From positions 53,105,801-53,169,800 of the forward strand of contig NC_037669.1 of the NCBI RefSeq assembly GCF_003255815.1: a stretch of DNA of 64,000 bases, written 5' to 3'. The stretch's first letter is position 1; each line of letters begins with the position of its first letter. Shown one piece after another: positions 11,030 to 20,744 of this stretch. Made by a program: the position numbers and the translations under genes. Below the pieces are notes generated by a model, which did no database searches, was not told where the DNA came from, and worked only from the letters and a program-made list of their open reading frames with translations. Origin of the DNA: Theropithecus gelada. Taxonomy: Eukaryota > Chordata > Mammalia > Primates > Cercopithecidae.

Positions 11030-13102
11030 ATTCTGATTTCGTATCTGCTAGTGTGTGACCAGTTTTTTCTCTCTGGAAACTGATGGGGTCATCTGTTTGT
11101 CCCTAGTGTTCTGAAATTTCACAATGCCGTGACTTGGGGGTTTAAAAGAAAAAGCAGCTATTATATTGGGCACTCAGTAAACCCCTACAGTCTACTAACT
11201 CATTCCTGGGGGAAATTTCTTAGATTTCACTGATAAATTTTCATATCTCGGCTTCCTTTCTTTTCTTCTGGCAATTTTACTTTTCAGTTTTGGACCTCCC
11301 GGACTAGTCTACTTCCCTGCCTTTCCCCCTTTTTCCCTTCTGGACTCGTTCTGCTTTTGGTAGATTTTTCTCAACTTGATTTTCTAATCCTTCTATCAAT
11401 TATCTTCAAAACTTCTGCTATTGTGTTTTTTGTTTTCTAGAACTATTAAAAAAGTCACACCCCGTTTTATGGATACTGTAATTCTGAGGTACTTTGTATA
11501 TACATATATATATATATATTTTAGTTTTTTTCTTATATAGTCTCTGTGTCCTCTGATTTGCTTTTCTGGTTTAACTTGGTCTCTATCTTCCACGTTAGTA
11601 GCTTTCCTCAGATATCTGGTTGTCTGCTTGTGATTAAGGGCAGGGAAGATTCCTGAATTCAAAAAAGGGGATGTGCAAAGCTTATATTCTGAGCCCCAGT
11701 GTTGGGTGATTTCTGAGGGCTGACTGTTGGTGGAACCCCCAGTCCGGTGGCTGGGTCTCTTGTTGTGGACTGGTCAGGTTTCTAGAGCTCCCTGAAGTCT
11801 GGAAGCTGGGTTTGAATCGTGCGATGTCTGCCCTTTCTTTTTCAAATAAGATAGAGAGTTCAGCGTTCTCGTTTTCCTTTTGTAGAGTTTTTTATTAGTA
11901 GCTTCTTAGGTACATGTTTATAAATAGAGACCTTTTATTTCTCATAATTGGCTGTCTCTGCCTTCTGTAGATTATTAGAAAATGCACAAGTGAAGAAGCC
12001 AGGAAAATCTTTTCCGTAGCATTATACATTTGTATTGTAGCATTTTTATAGAAGAAAAGCAAATTACTGGTTCTCTGTGTCCTCACCTGTACAATGAATG
12101 GGCTGGAGAAAGCTGTTTGAAAGTCCTTGGTATGCTAAGAATTTTAGCAAAGTCTCTGCAAGGGGACGAGACAGCTCAGGATGAGTATGTCATTACTTTG
12201 CAGAAGTTTGACAGATGATGTTTGTACAAGTTTTGACTTGGAAAGCTGCATCTGTGCTGGAAAACTCATGGGGAATTGTGAAGAATTTGCCAGGGATATT
12301 GCTCCAGGGATGGTAAATGAGAATGAAGATATTTTTAAACATAAGAAAATACTAGGATAGTAGAATTTGCAACAGGATTAAAAAAAAAAACAACTGAATA
12401 GAAGCATATGCGTTCTTCTTGAGCTATTTTAACTCTACAAGTACAGTGTTCAGCAATCAAGTTGCTTCTCAGGTGTCTGTAAGATTTTTGCATCCTGAAT
12501 TCATTTGAAATTGACCTTCTGTACTTAAACTCCAGTTTTGTAGTTAACTAGCATTTTTGCTTTGCAAGGGACTCATCGTTGTTATCTTTATAGGATGATG
12601 ATTTGAAGTAACCACAAAATTTCTTGTTGGTTTCCTAATTCCACAACTCTTCTGCATGATACTGTGTGCCACTGGGAATCTGAGCGAATTTAGAAAAATT
12701 ATTCCGCTTTGCAGGAGATAAACAAATGGAGAAAGGCGTTGCATCTACCTGGCAAGCAGCAGAGCGTTGACAGCTTTGTGACTCAGCTTAATGACAGGCA
12801 AGGAGGAAGTGAGAACTGAACAAGGAAGAAGTTAGTAAAAAAATAATAATAGAGTGGTGAATATCTAGAATTTTGACTAGAATTTTAGGCAAATGTGCTA
12901 TTCTTTTTTTAAAAAATGCAAGGCATTTTGAAAACCTATTTTTAAGAGATGTGTGGCTTGGATCCTGGGCTTTGAGCCCAGGGTCTGGCTTCATGGAATT
13001 TTCCCAGTTGAAGTTATTTAAAAAAAAAAAAAAAAGTGAATTTTTAGATCATGTATCTTCAGAATGAGTCCCTTTAGGAAGCATATTGCTGCCTGGCATA
13101 TA
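11030..13102. other. Intronic DNA, partly old unclassified repeat
   Basis: The pyrimidine-rich stretch 11030-11880, together with 10380-10730, looks like a long degraded ancient repeat that I cannot name. A short (TA)n run is at 11503-11519. From 11880 to 13102 the DNA is AT-rich and unique-looking, with A-runs at 12380 and 13020. No exon is supported. Confidence 0.4.
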
Positions 13103-13323
13103 CAGATGACCCTTGAGCAACGTGTTTGATCTGCGAGGGTCCACCTACGCTTATGGGGATGTTTTCAAAGCAGATCAAGAATAGAGTATTTGTGGGATGT
13201 GAAACCCTTGACTTTTCATACAGGTAGGCTCTGCAGGGCGGACTGCGGAACTTGAGTATGCACGGATTTTGGTACGCCTGGGGGTCCTGGGACCGATCAC
13301 CGGCGAATACTGAGGGACAACTG
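13103..13323 (+). mobile_element. Short Tigger-derived MITE (MER2-like), copy 1
   Basis: It begins CAGATGACCCTTGAGCAACG after TA and ends GAGGGACAACTGT, an imperfect inverted terminal pair. Internal phrases (GAGGGTCCACCTACGC, GGATTTTGGTACGCCTGG, GGGTCCTGGGACCGATC) recur at 60793-61014, so both are one family. Confidence 0.75.
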
Positions 13324-13339
13324 TGTTCTCTACCTCTGC

Positions 13340-13485
13340 TACTTACATGTGGCCCACAGCGTCACCTGGGAACTTGTTAGAAATGCACAATCGTAGTCCT
13401 CGCTGCAGAACTGATAACTGAGAATACGCATTTTGACAAAATCCCTGAGTGCTATGCACTCAAAAATTGGAGACATCCAGGTCTG
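13340..13485 (+). mobile_element. MER20-like hAT-Charlie MITE fragment
   Basis: The phrase CACCTGGGAACTTGTTAGAAATGC (read at 13362-13385) and the following decay pattern follow the MER20-type element. Terminal repeats are not preserved. Confidence 0.55.
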
Positions 13486-13683
13486 CACCATGGTAAAAAT
13501 GTTCTTATGATTTTCACATTTTCTTAATTGACCTGGCAAAATAGTATTGCAAAAAAAAGTGTGGTATGTTTATCTAAAGCCTCGTTACTTCATGAAAACA
13601 CTGTTTATGCTTGAGGCCTGACTGTGGTCTTAAGGATGGGGGCAGCTGCTGCCGATTCTCCTTAATCCACCACCCTCTTCTTT

Positions 13684-13977
13684 TTTTTAAATTTATTTTT
13701 GAGACGGAGTCTCTGTCGCCCAGGCTGGAGTGCAATGGCACGATCTCAGCTCACTGCAACCTCTGCCTCCTGGCTTCAAGCAATTCTTCTGCCTCAGCCT
13801 CCTGAGTAGCTGGGATTACAGGCATACGCCACCATGCCTGGCTAATTTTGTATTTTTAGTAGAGGTGGGGTTTCACCATGTTGGCCAGGCTGGTCTCAAA
13901 CTCCTGACCTCAGGTGATCCGCCCACCTCAGCCTCCCAAAGTGCTGGGATTGCAGGCGTGAGCCACCATGCCTGGCT
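13684..13977 (-). repeat. Alu
   Basis: A full-length minus-strand copy whose T-run is broken as TTTTTTTTAAATTTATTTTT. Imperfect duplicates near CACCCTCTTCTTTT and CACCACTCTCTCTTTT flank it. Confidence 0.94.
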
Positions 13978-14005
13978 CACCACTCTCTCTTTTATGTGGC
14001 AGGTA

Positions 14006-14043
14006 CTCATTAATATCCAGGCAGCTCATTAATATCCAGGCAG
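14006..14043. repeat. 19-bp perfect tandem duplication
   Basis: CTCATTAATATCCAGGCAG occurs twice head to tail with no mismatch, which suggests a fairly recent slippage or end-joining duplication. Confidence 0.97.
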
Positions 14044-14339
14044 GATACTGCTCTCTCAATCAGTGAGTTCCAAAGACGATATGGAAAGTCAGTGTAGACA
14101 TTTATTTATTTTTGTCTTAAAAAAAGAAAGTGAGCCTCACTAATGTTTACTGTAGCTATATTGGTTATATTACTTATACATAATGCAAAAATGAAGGCAT
14201 ATTTAGGATAGGAGTGTTGAAAATGTTTAATGGTGGGTGACTTGATTCAATCAAATCTTTGGAGTTGCGTGCATACCTCCCAAAAGGGCTGCTGGGACGC
14301 AGGTGAGTTGGCATGTTCTCTCCTCTCTAGAGATGAAGA

Positions 14340-14490
14340 CATTGAAAGTGGGTAGCATTTTAAACTGGAAGGAACCTCAGCTTTCCTTTTAAGGAACTGA
14401 GGTCTAGACAATAGAAGTACTTTCCTGAGGTTGTAATATTTGGGATTAGGACAAAGGCTTTCCAGCGTAGACTTCAGTTTTCTTTCCATT
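14340..14490 (-). repeat. Probable MIR, antisense
   Basis: The order AAGGAACTGAGGTCTAGACA, then CTTTCCTGAGGTTGTAAT, then a GGATTAGGACAAAGG-like segment follows the antisense MIR core with strong decay. Confidence 0.5.
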
Positions 14491-14794
14491 ATTTATTTTG
14501 CTTTTGAATGTCTTCCAGGGAACACTGGAGGTGCCTCAAGTGCCAAGTTGTGGGAAGGGGGTAGAAAAAGGGAGGATGATAGGGAAGACTTATGGTAGCC
14601 CTTCCACATTTGAATATTCTTGCTTTTCTTTGTTTTAGAAACAGACATGTTCCCTGCACCCTCCTCCCATACATAATGCATTCTTGAAAACATGTCTGAT
14701 TGTCTTAAGAGAAGATTTACCTGCCGGAAGAGGGATTCTGTTTCATTTTACCGAAGCATGGCAGAATGGAAACATTGAAAAGAGTGTTATTCTA

Positions 14795-15083
14795 GCTGGG
14801 TGTGGTGGCTCAAGCCTGTAATCCTAGCACTTTGGGAGGCCAAGGCAAGAAGATCACTTGAGGCCAGAAGTCTTGCCCTATCTCTACAAAAAATTTAAAA
14901 ATTAGCAGTACATGGTGGTGTGTGTCCTGTAGTCCCAGCTACTCAGGAGGCTGAGATGGGAGGATTGCTTGGGACCAGGAGGTCGAGGCTATAATGAGTT
15001 GTGATCACACCACTGTACTCCAGCCTGGGGTACAGAGAGAGACCCTGTGTCTATAACATGAAAAAAAAAAAAAAAAAAAAAAA
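14795..15083 (+). repeat. Alu, old (AluJ-like)
   Basis: A diverged dimer with a long A-tail. Flanks GAGTGTTATTCTA and GAATGTTACTCTA are an aged duplicate pair. Confidence 0.93.
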
Positions 15084-15351
15084 GAATGTTACTCTAATTC
15101 CTTACTCTAGAATAAAAATATTAGAGTGAGGCTCTCATTGTGCAAGACATTTTCGGAGTTGCCTTCAGTCATAAAATGTACCAAAATAATCAATTCTATT
15201 AATATTTAAAGTTTGTTTTAGAATAGCAGTTGCATTGCCCATCTTTATCACCCTCTTACATCATTTATTAGACTGTTGCCAAAATTTTAATTATACTGTC
15301 AAAGGATATTGTCCACTGTTTAAATGAATGTCATTAAAAAAGAAGGTCTTA
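15084..15351. other. AT-rich intronic spacer
   Basis: Nothing recognised between the AluJ and the monomer's target site. Confidence 0.5.
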
Positions 15352-15366
15352 GACTTTAGAGGAAAA

Positions 15367-15516
15367 CTTTCTTCTTTTTTTAGAGGCGGGGTCTTACTCT
15401 GTCGCACAGGCTGGAGTGCAGTGGCATCATAGCTCATCACAGCCTTGAACTCCTGGGCTCAAGTGATCCTCCTGGCTTTCTCCTGAGCTGGGAGTACAGG
15501 CTCTCATCACCACACC
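15367..15516 (-). repeat. Free left Alu monomer (FLAM-like)
   Basis: Only one arm is present, from the T-run to the Alu start. The 15-bp duplicates GACTTTAGAGGAAAA at 15352-15366 and 15517-15531 are perfect, so the element entered as a monomer rather than being half of a broken dimer. Confidence 0.85.
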
Positions 15517-15614
15517 GACTTTAGAGGAAAATTTAAAGATTTCCAAAGGAAGCATTTTGAACAGAGACAAAATTCTATCTCTGAGTTGTATTTTTAAGAA
15601 TGTTTAATTAAACG

Positions 15615-15735
15615 CTATTTATTCTAAGCCATGTGGCTAGGTGCCACGTATACAAGGATGAAGGATCTACGGTTCTGTCCCTGAGGCTCACACTGCCCAG
15701 CAGAGGAGAAAAAGACATTTAAATATGAATCACAG
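15615..15735 (-). repeat. L2 3' end fragment, antisense
   Basis: The antisense order TATTTATTCTAAGCC, GTGGCTAGGTGCCACG, ACAAGGATGAAGGATC, CCTGAGGCTCACACTG follows the inverted L2 terminus. Confidence 0.5.
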
Positions 15736-15954
15736 TCTAGGGCTGCAGCCTTTGCTGTGTTTGAAGATGAGCAGAAGCCCAGAGTAAGGAGGATGATTTC
15801 AGCCTGGTTGGTACTGAGTTGGAAACAGCATGAACCCTGGCGTGAAGTCTGTGAAATGTGTGGATGTACTTGGAGAAGGGTGAAGACAGCAGTGTGGGTA
15901 GAACACAGGTGATGGGGTGGTTGGCGGGAGATGAGTTCTGAGGTCAGTTTCCCT

Positions 15955-16065
15955 CTGAGAAGGTAAGCTCCATGAGAGCAGGGCTATCAGACAAGTTCAC
16001 AGCTATCTTCTCCAAACCTGCAAGAGAGCCTGGTGTGTGAGCAGGTGGTCAACACATGCTGATTG
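15955..16065 (+). repeat. L2 3' end fragment
   Basis: GGTAAGCTCCATGAGAGCAGG and the later GCCTGGTGTGTGAGCAGGTGG segment follow the sense L2 terminus. Confidence 0.6.
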
Positions 16066-16194
16066 ACTTAATGGGAAGATTGTGGCAATTAAATGATGAC
16101 GATCCTTCACTTTCTGCAAAGGCTTGGACTTTATCCTGTGGCCATTTAAGGTTTCTGATGACACGTTGAGATGGGTTTTCAAAAGGTAACTCTG

Positions 16195-16370
16195 GCCGTG
16201 GGATAGGCCTGTCCTTCTCAAACGTTTACCTGGAGAGCTTGTTAAATGAAGATTCCTGGGCCCCAAAGAGTCTGGCTCAGTAGGTCTGAGATAGGGCTTG
16301 TTCGTTTGCATTTGTGACAAGCTCCCAGCTGCCGCTGATGCTGCACTTTTAGTAGCAAGGAGAAGAAGGG
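16195..16370 (-). mobile_element. MER20-like hAT-Charlie MITE
   Basis: CCTTCTCAAACGTTTACCTGG, GGAGAGCTTGTTAAATGAAG, GGCTCAGTAGGTCTGAGAT and GATGCTGATGCTGC-like phrases are those of MER20, read in the orientation opposite to the copy at 13340. The 167-residue open frame on the minus strand at 16003-16506 runs across this fossil and the L2 piece and is not a gene. Confidence 0.65.
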
Positions 16371-16601
16371 ATTGGATCGTTTGAATAAGCAAATTTCCAG
16401 AAGCAACAGTAAGCATGATGCTTTTAGAAACAGTGGTTACCCTAGCGGGCATCTCAGAAGATGAGGGCACAGTTGTTTTGATGTTTGAAATTCTGTCTCC
16501 CTTCAAAATACTACTCTTGGGGTTTGTTTGTTCTTTTTTTTTTTATTATTTATATCTTGAAGAAATTAGTTGTTTCCTGTGGCTTGAAGATAGGAATTTG
16601 A

Positions 16602-16902
16602 GGCTGGGTTTGTGGCTCACATCTGTAATCCCAGCACTTTGGGAGGCCAAGGCAGGCAGATCACTTGAGACCAGGAGTTCGAGACCAGCCTGGGCAACAT
16701 GGTGAAACCTGGTCTCTACAAAAAAATACAAAAATTAGCCAGGTGTGGTGGTGTGTGCCTGTAATCCCACCTAGTTGGGAAGCAGAGGCAGGAGAAATGC
16801 TTGAACCTGGGAGGTGGAGGTTACAGTGAGCTGAGATCGCACCACTGCACTCCAGCCTGCACAATAGAGTGAGACCCCATCTCAAAAAAAAAAAAAAAAG
16901 AA
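16602..16902 (+). repeat. Alu
   Basis: A full-length dimer flanked by 17-bp duplicates GAAGATAGGAATTTGAG and GAAGATAGAAATTTGAG, one base apart. Confidence 0.95.
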
Positions 16903-17440
16903 GAAGATAGAAATTTGAGACCCTCATGAAATGAGTCAGAAAAATTCTCTATTTGTAAGGAACCTTTGTTAGTTGTAGAATAAAGACAATGTAACCCAAG
17001 GGTTAATGATACTGGGGGAGTTTTAAAGGAAGCGCCTTTTGAAGAAATTTGTAATGAGCTGGCTTTGGTGGTTGGTCACGTTCCATGGTCTTCTACACAT
17101 GTGTTTTGTATCAAACAAATATTTATTGAGGCCTTTTTATGGGCAGCACCTGTACACTACACAGAAGTTATGTAAAGGTAAATTCATTAGGTCCTAAATG
17201 GTGATATAGCCTAATAGGTAAGATAAAACATGCAGATAAATGGTATATGATAAATGATCATAGCATATACTATATATGTCAATATGTAACTAGTATATGT
17301 CACATTTTACCTAATAAAAAGGTACCTAATATAAAGGTAGAAAGTAACATGCTAAAGAGGTGAAACAGATAACATGTATGAACGTTCAGAAGGAAAGATA
17401 AGGACAGATCATTGCAAAACTCAGCAATCGTATTTTGCTC
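16903..17440. other. Intronic DNA with a small L2 end
   Basis: About 17115-17215 reads as an antisense L2 terminus (AATATTTATTGAGGCC, GGGCAGCACCTGTACACTAC). The rest is AT-rich with TATATG runs near 17270-17300. Confidence 0.45.
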
Positions 17441-17449
17441 CATGTTAAC

Positions 17450-17860
17450 CTATGGAATGAACCCAAGCTCTGTAACCTGTCACTCAGTCATGACCCCCTG
17501 GCTTTAGCCAAAGAGATGGGAAGATTGGAGTCTCGGTGTAGGGCTTTGTGAGTTTGAGATGCGGCAGGATATTAAGTAGTAGTATCAAGAATGTAATTCG
17601 AATTCTCAAACTGTGTAAAGAGTCAGGCCAGAGATAGAAATTTATGGGGTCTTTTCTTTGAAGAGATTGTTGCTGGAAGTGATTGAGATTGCTGAATGAA
17701 AGACCGTAAAGAGAGAAGAAAAGGCAAATGAGGCTAGATCTTTGGAGAAGATCTGTATCAAGGTGTGTGGAATGAGGCAGTGGAATCAGGAAGGAGGCTG
17801 GAGGTGGGGGAACCTGAGAGCAGGCGCCGCAGATGGGAGAGCGCATGCACACGGGAGTGG
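17450..17860 (-). repeat. Probable L2 internal fragment, antisense
   Basis: Phrases near 17555 (GAGTTTGAGATGCGGC) and 17640 resemble the antisense L2 reverse-transcriptase region, but no catalytic motif can be read in any frame. Confidence is limited. Confidence 0.4.
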
Positions 17861-18084
17861 CGGGGAGTACATAGGATGGTTGTAGCGTTCGTGTTTTGTA
17901 AGTAGCAACTTATTACAGTGAATTTCTTTGTAAGGTTGGTGTTTTAAGGAGCCTTAGATGCCTGTAGGTTTTCAGGTCCTTAGAGATGCCCTTTTAGTGT
18001 TTACACAGTCTTTGGCTCTGGATTTCCAAGCCTGTGTCCAGTGTGAGTAGTAATTATGCCCAGATATATATTTGTCTTTTATGG

Positions 18085-18858
18085 AGCCCGGAAAGTTTAC
18101 AGTCATCCTTGATTCTGTTTCTCTCACATCTCAAACTATGTCTGCTAGCAAATTCTGTTTGGTCTACCTTCAGATCTATCCCATATCTGACCACTTTTTG
18201 CCATCACTCTGACTAGCACCCTAGGCCACAGATAGCTGCTTTCCCGTTTCTAACTCCATCTGCTTTTTCTCCGTTCTCCACTTTGGTTCTGGAGTGGGCC
18301 TTTAAAATGGGAACTCAGATTCTGGCCCTGCTCTGTTCAGAAGCCCTCCAGTGGCTTCCCGTCTCATGCAGAGATAAGAACTGTGGCTCTTCCAGGACCT
18401 CTAAGTCACGCTGGCCTCCTCCTGCCTTGGGAGAACTGTGGCTCTTCCAGGACCTCGAAGTCATGCTGGCCTCCTCCTGCCTTGGGAGAACTGTGGCTCT
18501 TCCAGGACCTCTAAGTCACGCTGGCCTCCTCCTGCCTTGGGGCCTTTGCGTGTGCTTTCCCGCAGCGCAGAACGAGCTTTCTTCAAATATCCTGGCGGAT
18601 TGTGTCCTCCCTTCCTGTCTTCACTCAGAGGCACCTTCTCAGAGCAGCCTTCCTTGTCTCTTGCCCCTACCTGTGCCTTGCTTGCACTTTCCTGCTTTTT
18701 TTCCCTGATTTCTCTCATTTGTCTTTCACATGCACTAGAATGTGCAACTCACGAAAGGAGGGAGTTCTGTCTAATTTTGTTGACTATGGAATCTCCAGTG
18801 TCTAGAACGATGCCTGGCACCTGGGAGGTGATCAGTAAATATATGGGGAATGAATGAG
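18085..18858 (+). repeat. L2 LINE, long 3' part
   Basis: The copy runs collinearly from GTCATCCTTGATTCTGTTTC through CCCTCCAGTGGCTTCCCGTCTC, GGGGCCTTTGCGTGTGCTTTCC and CAGTGTCTAGAACGATGCCTGG to the GAATGAATGAG terminus. This covers the end of the L2 coding region and the 3' UTR. It is disrupted by a 55-bp triplication. The overlapping plus-strand open frames (18283-18708, 18438-18857) are relics and not genes. Confidence 0.8.
18378..18542. repeat. 55-bp tandem triplication inside L2
   Basis: Three units start at GAACTGTGGCTC (18378, 18433, 18488). Unit 2 differs from units 1 and 3 at two positions (TCGAAGTCATGC against TCTAAGTCACGC); units 1 and 3 are almost identical. The period is 55 bp and not a multiple of three. 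Confidence 0.97.
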
Positions 18859-19228
18859 TGCTGTCACAGCCTCTCCTGGCCAGGGTGTTCTGTGGAGACT
18901 TTGTCAGGCGCCTTCAGGCATGGTCAGGACTTGACTTCCTTTGCAGCGAGCAATGCTGGATGCCCTCTTCCCCCACAGCTGCTCAGCAGGCTCTTTCTGC
19001 CACTCCAGAGTCACTCAGCCTCAGGCTGTGGCTGGCAGCACAGTGTGAAGTGGCTTTGGCGAAGCTGCAGGTAGATGAAGGCGTGCTGGGATTTCATTAT
19101 GGGGGACTTTTTAGAGTAGATTAAGATGTTCAAATTGCTTTCATTTTGGTGAGCAGCATTTGGAACTTTATTTTGGAATTAATCAAATTGATTTAGAAAT
19201 TAACTAGAGACATTTAAGACAATCTCTA
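18859..19228. other. Intronic spacer
   Basis: No exon, RNA or known repeat is seen, although 18880-19080 is G+C-richer than its surroundings. Confidence 0.5.
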
Positions 19229-19305
19229 GTAGTTGCTGCTGCACTCCAGCCTGGGCGATAGAGCCAGACCTTGTCTCAAAAAAAAAAAAAGAAAAAAGAA
19301 AATCG
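19229..19305 (+). repeat. Alu 3' end fragment
   Basis: Only CTGCACTCCAGCCTGGGCGA through the A-tail is present, a severely 5'-truncated copy. Confidence 0.88.
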
Positions 19306-19731
19306 GGACACCTGGTCACTAGTTACTGGTATGAATTGGCTGAAGATCATGGCGTTCTGGATGAATTTTTACTCTTTGTCATATGTATTAAGGCACTAAT
19401 TACACAATTTTAAAAAAGATCTATAAAACATATTTTCTAGTTACTATAGCTCTTACGTGTCCCCATATTCAGGGCAAATAGGGAATTTGGTAGTACCTGT
19501 TCGTAAGTGTAGGACTTCTGGAATATTCAAGAATGTAAATGGTGTTATTAGATAGAGGTTTAATAAATGGTGTTATTAGATCCAGGTTTCATGAGTGACC
19601 CCTTACTGCACAGTCCCACGTTATTCAGCCCGGGTTCTCCAGCCCTAGTCCCCAGATTCTACTCTCAGCCGCCATCCCTGCCAGCTCCAAGGCTGAAGTA
19701 AACTATTCACAGAGTTTAGAACTGAAAATCC
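19306..19731. other. Intronic spacer with a small direct repeat
   Basis: AAATGGTGTTATTAGAT occurs twice, near 19536 and 19565. Otherwise nothing is recognised. Confidence 0.5.
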
Positions 19732-19895
19732 CTGAGCAGCTGGGATTACAGGCGTGCACCAGCATGCCCGGCTGATTTTTGTGTTTTTAGTAGAGATTTG
19801 GCCAGGCTGGTCTAGAACTCCTGACCTCAGGTGATCCTCCTACCTTGGCCTCCCAAAATTCTGGGGTTACAGGTGTGAGCCTCCACGCCCAGCCT
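19732..19895 (-). repeat. Alu fragment
   Basis: A minus-strand piece that lacks the poly-T side (right arm) and has a short deletion near 19795. Confidence 0.9.
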
Positions 19896-19920
19896 GCATT
19901 TCTTTTTTATATTACATTGT

Positions 19921-19970
19921 ATTAGGTTGGTGCAAAAGTAATTGTGTTTTTTGCCATTACTTTTAATGAA
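19921..19970 (+). mobile_element. Half of a MADE1 mariner MITE
   Basis: TTAGGTTGGTGCAAAAGTAA opens the canonical MADE1 end, and the match runs to the palindrome centre CCATTACTTTTAATG. The second half, needed for the miR-548-type hairpin, is missing. Confidence 0.85.
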
Positions 19971-20001
19971 ATGTAAAAAGAAATGACAAATGTGTTTTCT
20001 T

Positions 20002-20310
20002 TTTGTTTTTTTTTTTTTTTTTTTTTTTTGAGACGGAGTCTTGCTCTGTCCCCCAGGCTGGAGTGCAGTGGCGCGATCTCAGCTCACTGCAAGCTCCGCC
20101 TCCTGGGTTTACGCCATTCTCCTGCCTCAGCCTCCCGAGTAGCTGGGACTACAGGCGCCCGCCACCTCGCCCGGCTACTTTTTTGTGTTTTTAGTAGAGA
20201 CGGGGTTTCACCGTGTTAGCCAGGATGGTCTCGATCTCCTGACCTTGTGATCCGCCCGCCTCGGCCTCCCAAAGTGCTGGGATTACAGGCTTGAGCCACC
20301 GCGCCCGGCC
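20002..20310 (-). repeat. Young Alu, Old World monkey type (AluYRa-like)
   Basis: A nearly consensus minus-strand copy with perfect 17-bp duplicates GACAAATGTGTTTTCTT at 19985-20001 and 20311-20327. The complement has GGCTCAAGCC and GGGCGAGGTGGC, two of the monkey-subfamily marks. Confidence 0.93.
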
Positions 20311-20441
20311 GACAAATGTGTTTTCTTATAGCATAGATAAATTAAATCCCACCATTTTGCTTACTTCAGAAACAAGGTTATGTAAATAAAGTATGTAATA
20401 ACAGAACCGTCCAAAACTTTCAATGTGTACAGCAATGGAAT

Positions 20442-20744
20442 TCTTTTTTTTTTTTTTTTTTTGAGGTGGAGCCTTGCTGTGTTGCCCAGGCTGGAGTGCA
20501 GTGGCATGATCTCGGCTTACTGCAACCACTGCCTTCCAGGTTCCAGTGATTCTCCCGCCTCAGCCTCCCAAGTAGCTGGGATTACAGGCAGCCACCACCA
20601 TGCCTGGCTAGTTTTTGTATTTTTAGTAGAGACGGGGTTTTGCCATGTTGGCCAGGCTGGTCTCAAACTCCTGAACTTCAGGTGATCTGCCCACCTCAGC
20701 CTCCCTAAGTGCTGGGATCGCAGGTGTGAGCCACCGTGACTTGC
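20442..20744 (-). repeat. Alu
   Basis: A full-length minus-strand copy between GGAATTCTT and AGAATTCTT. Confidence 0.94.

Noticed and set aside
16003..16506. 167-residue minus-strand frame
   Set aside because: It crosses an L2 end and a MER20-like element and has no recognisable domain or splice signals in keeping with an exon.
18283..18857. Overlapping plus-strand frames of about 140 residues
   Set aside because: They fall within the L2 remnant and its 55-bp triplication; the 55-bp period shifts frame at each unit, as expected for non-coding DNA.
19921..19970. A miR-548-type microRNA gene
   Set aside because: Only one arm of the MADE1 palindrome is present, so the precursor hairpin cannot form.
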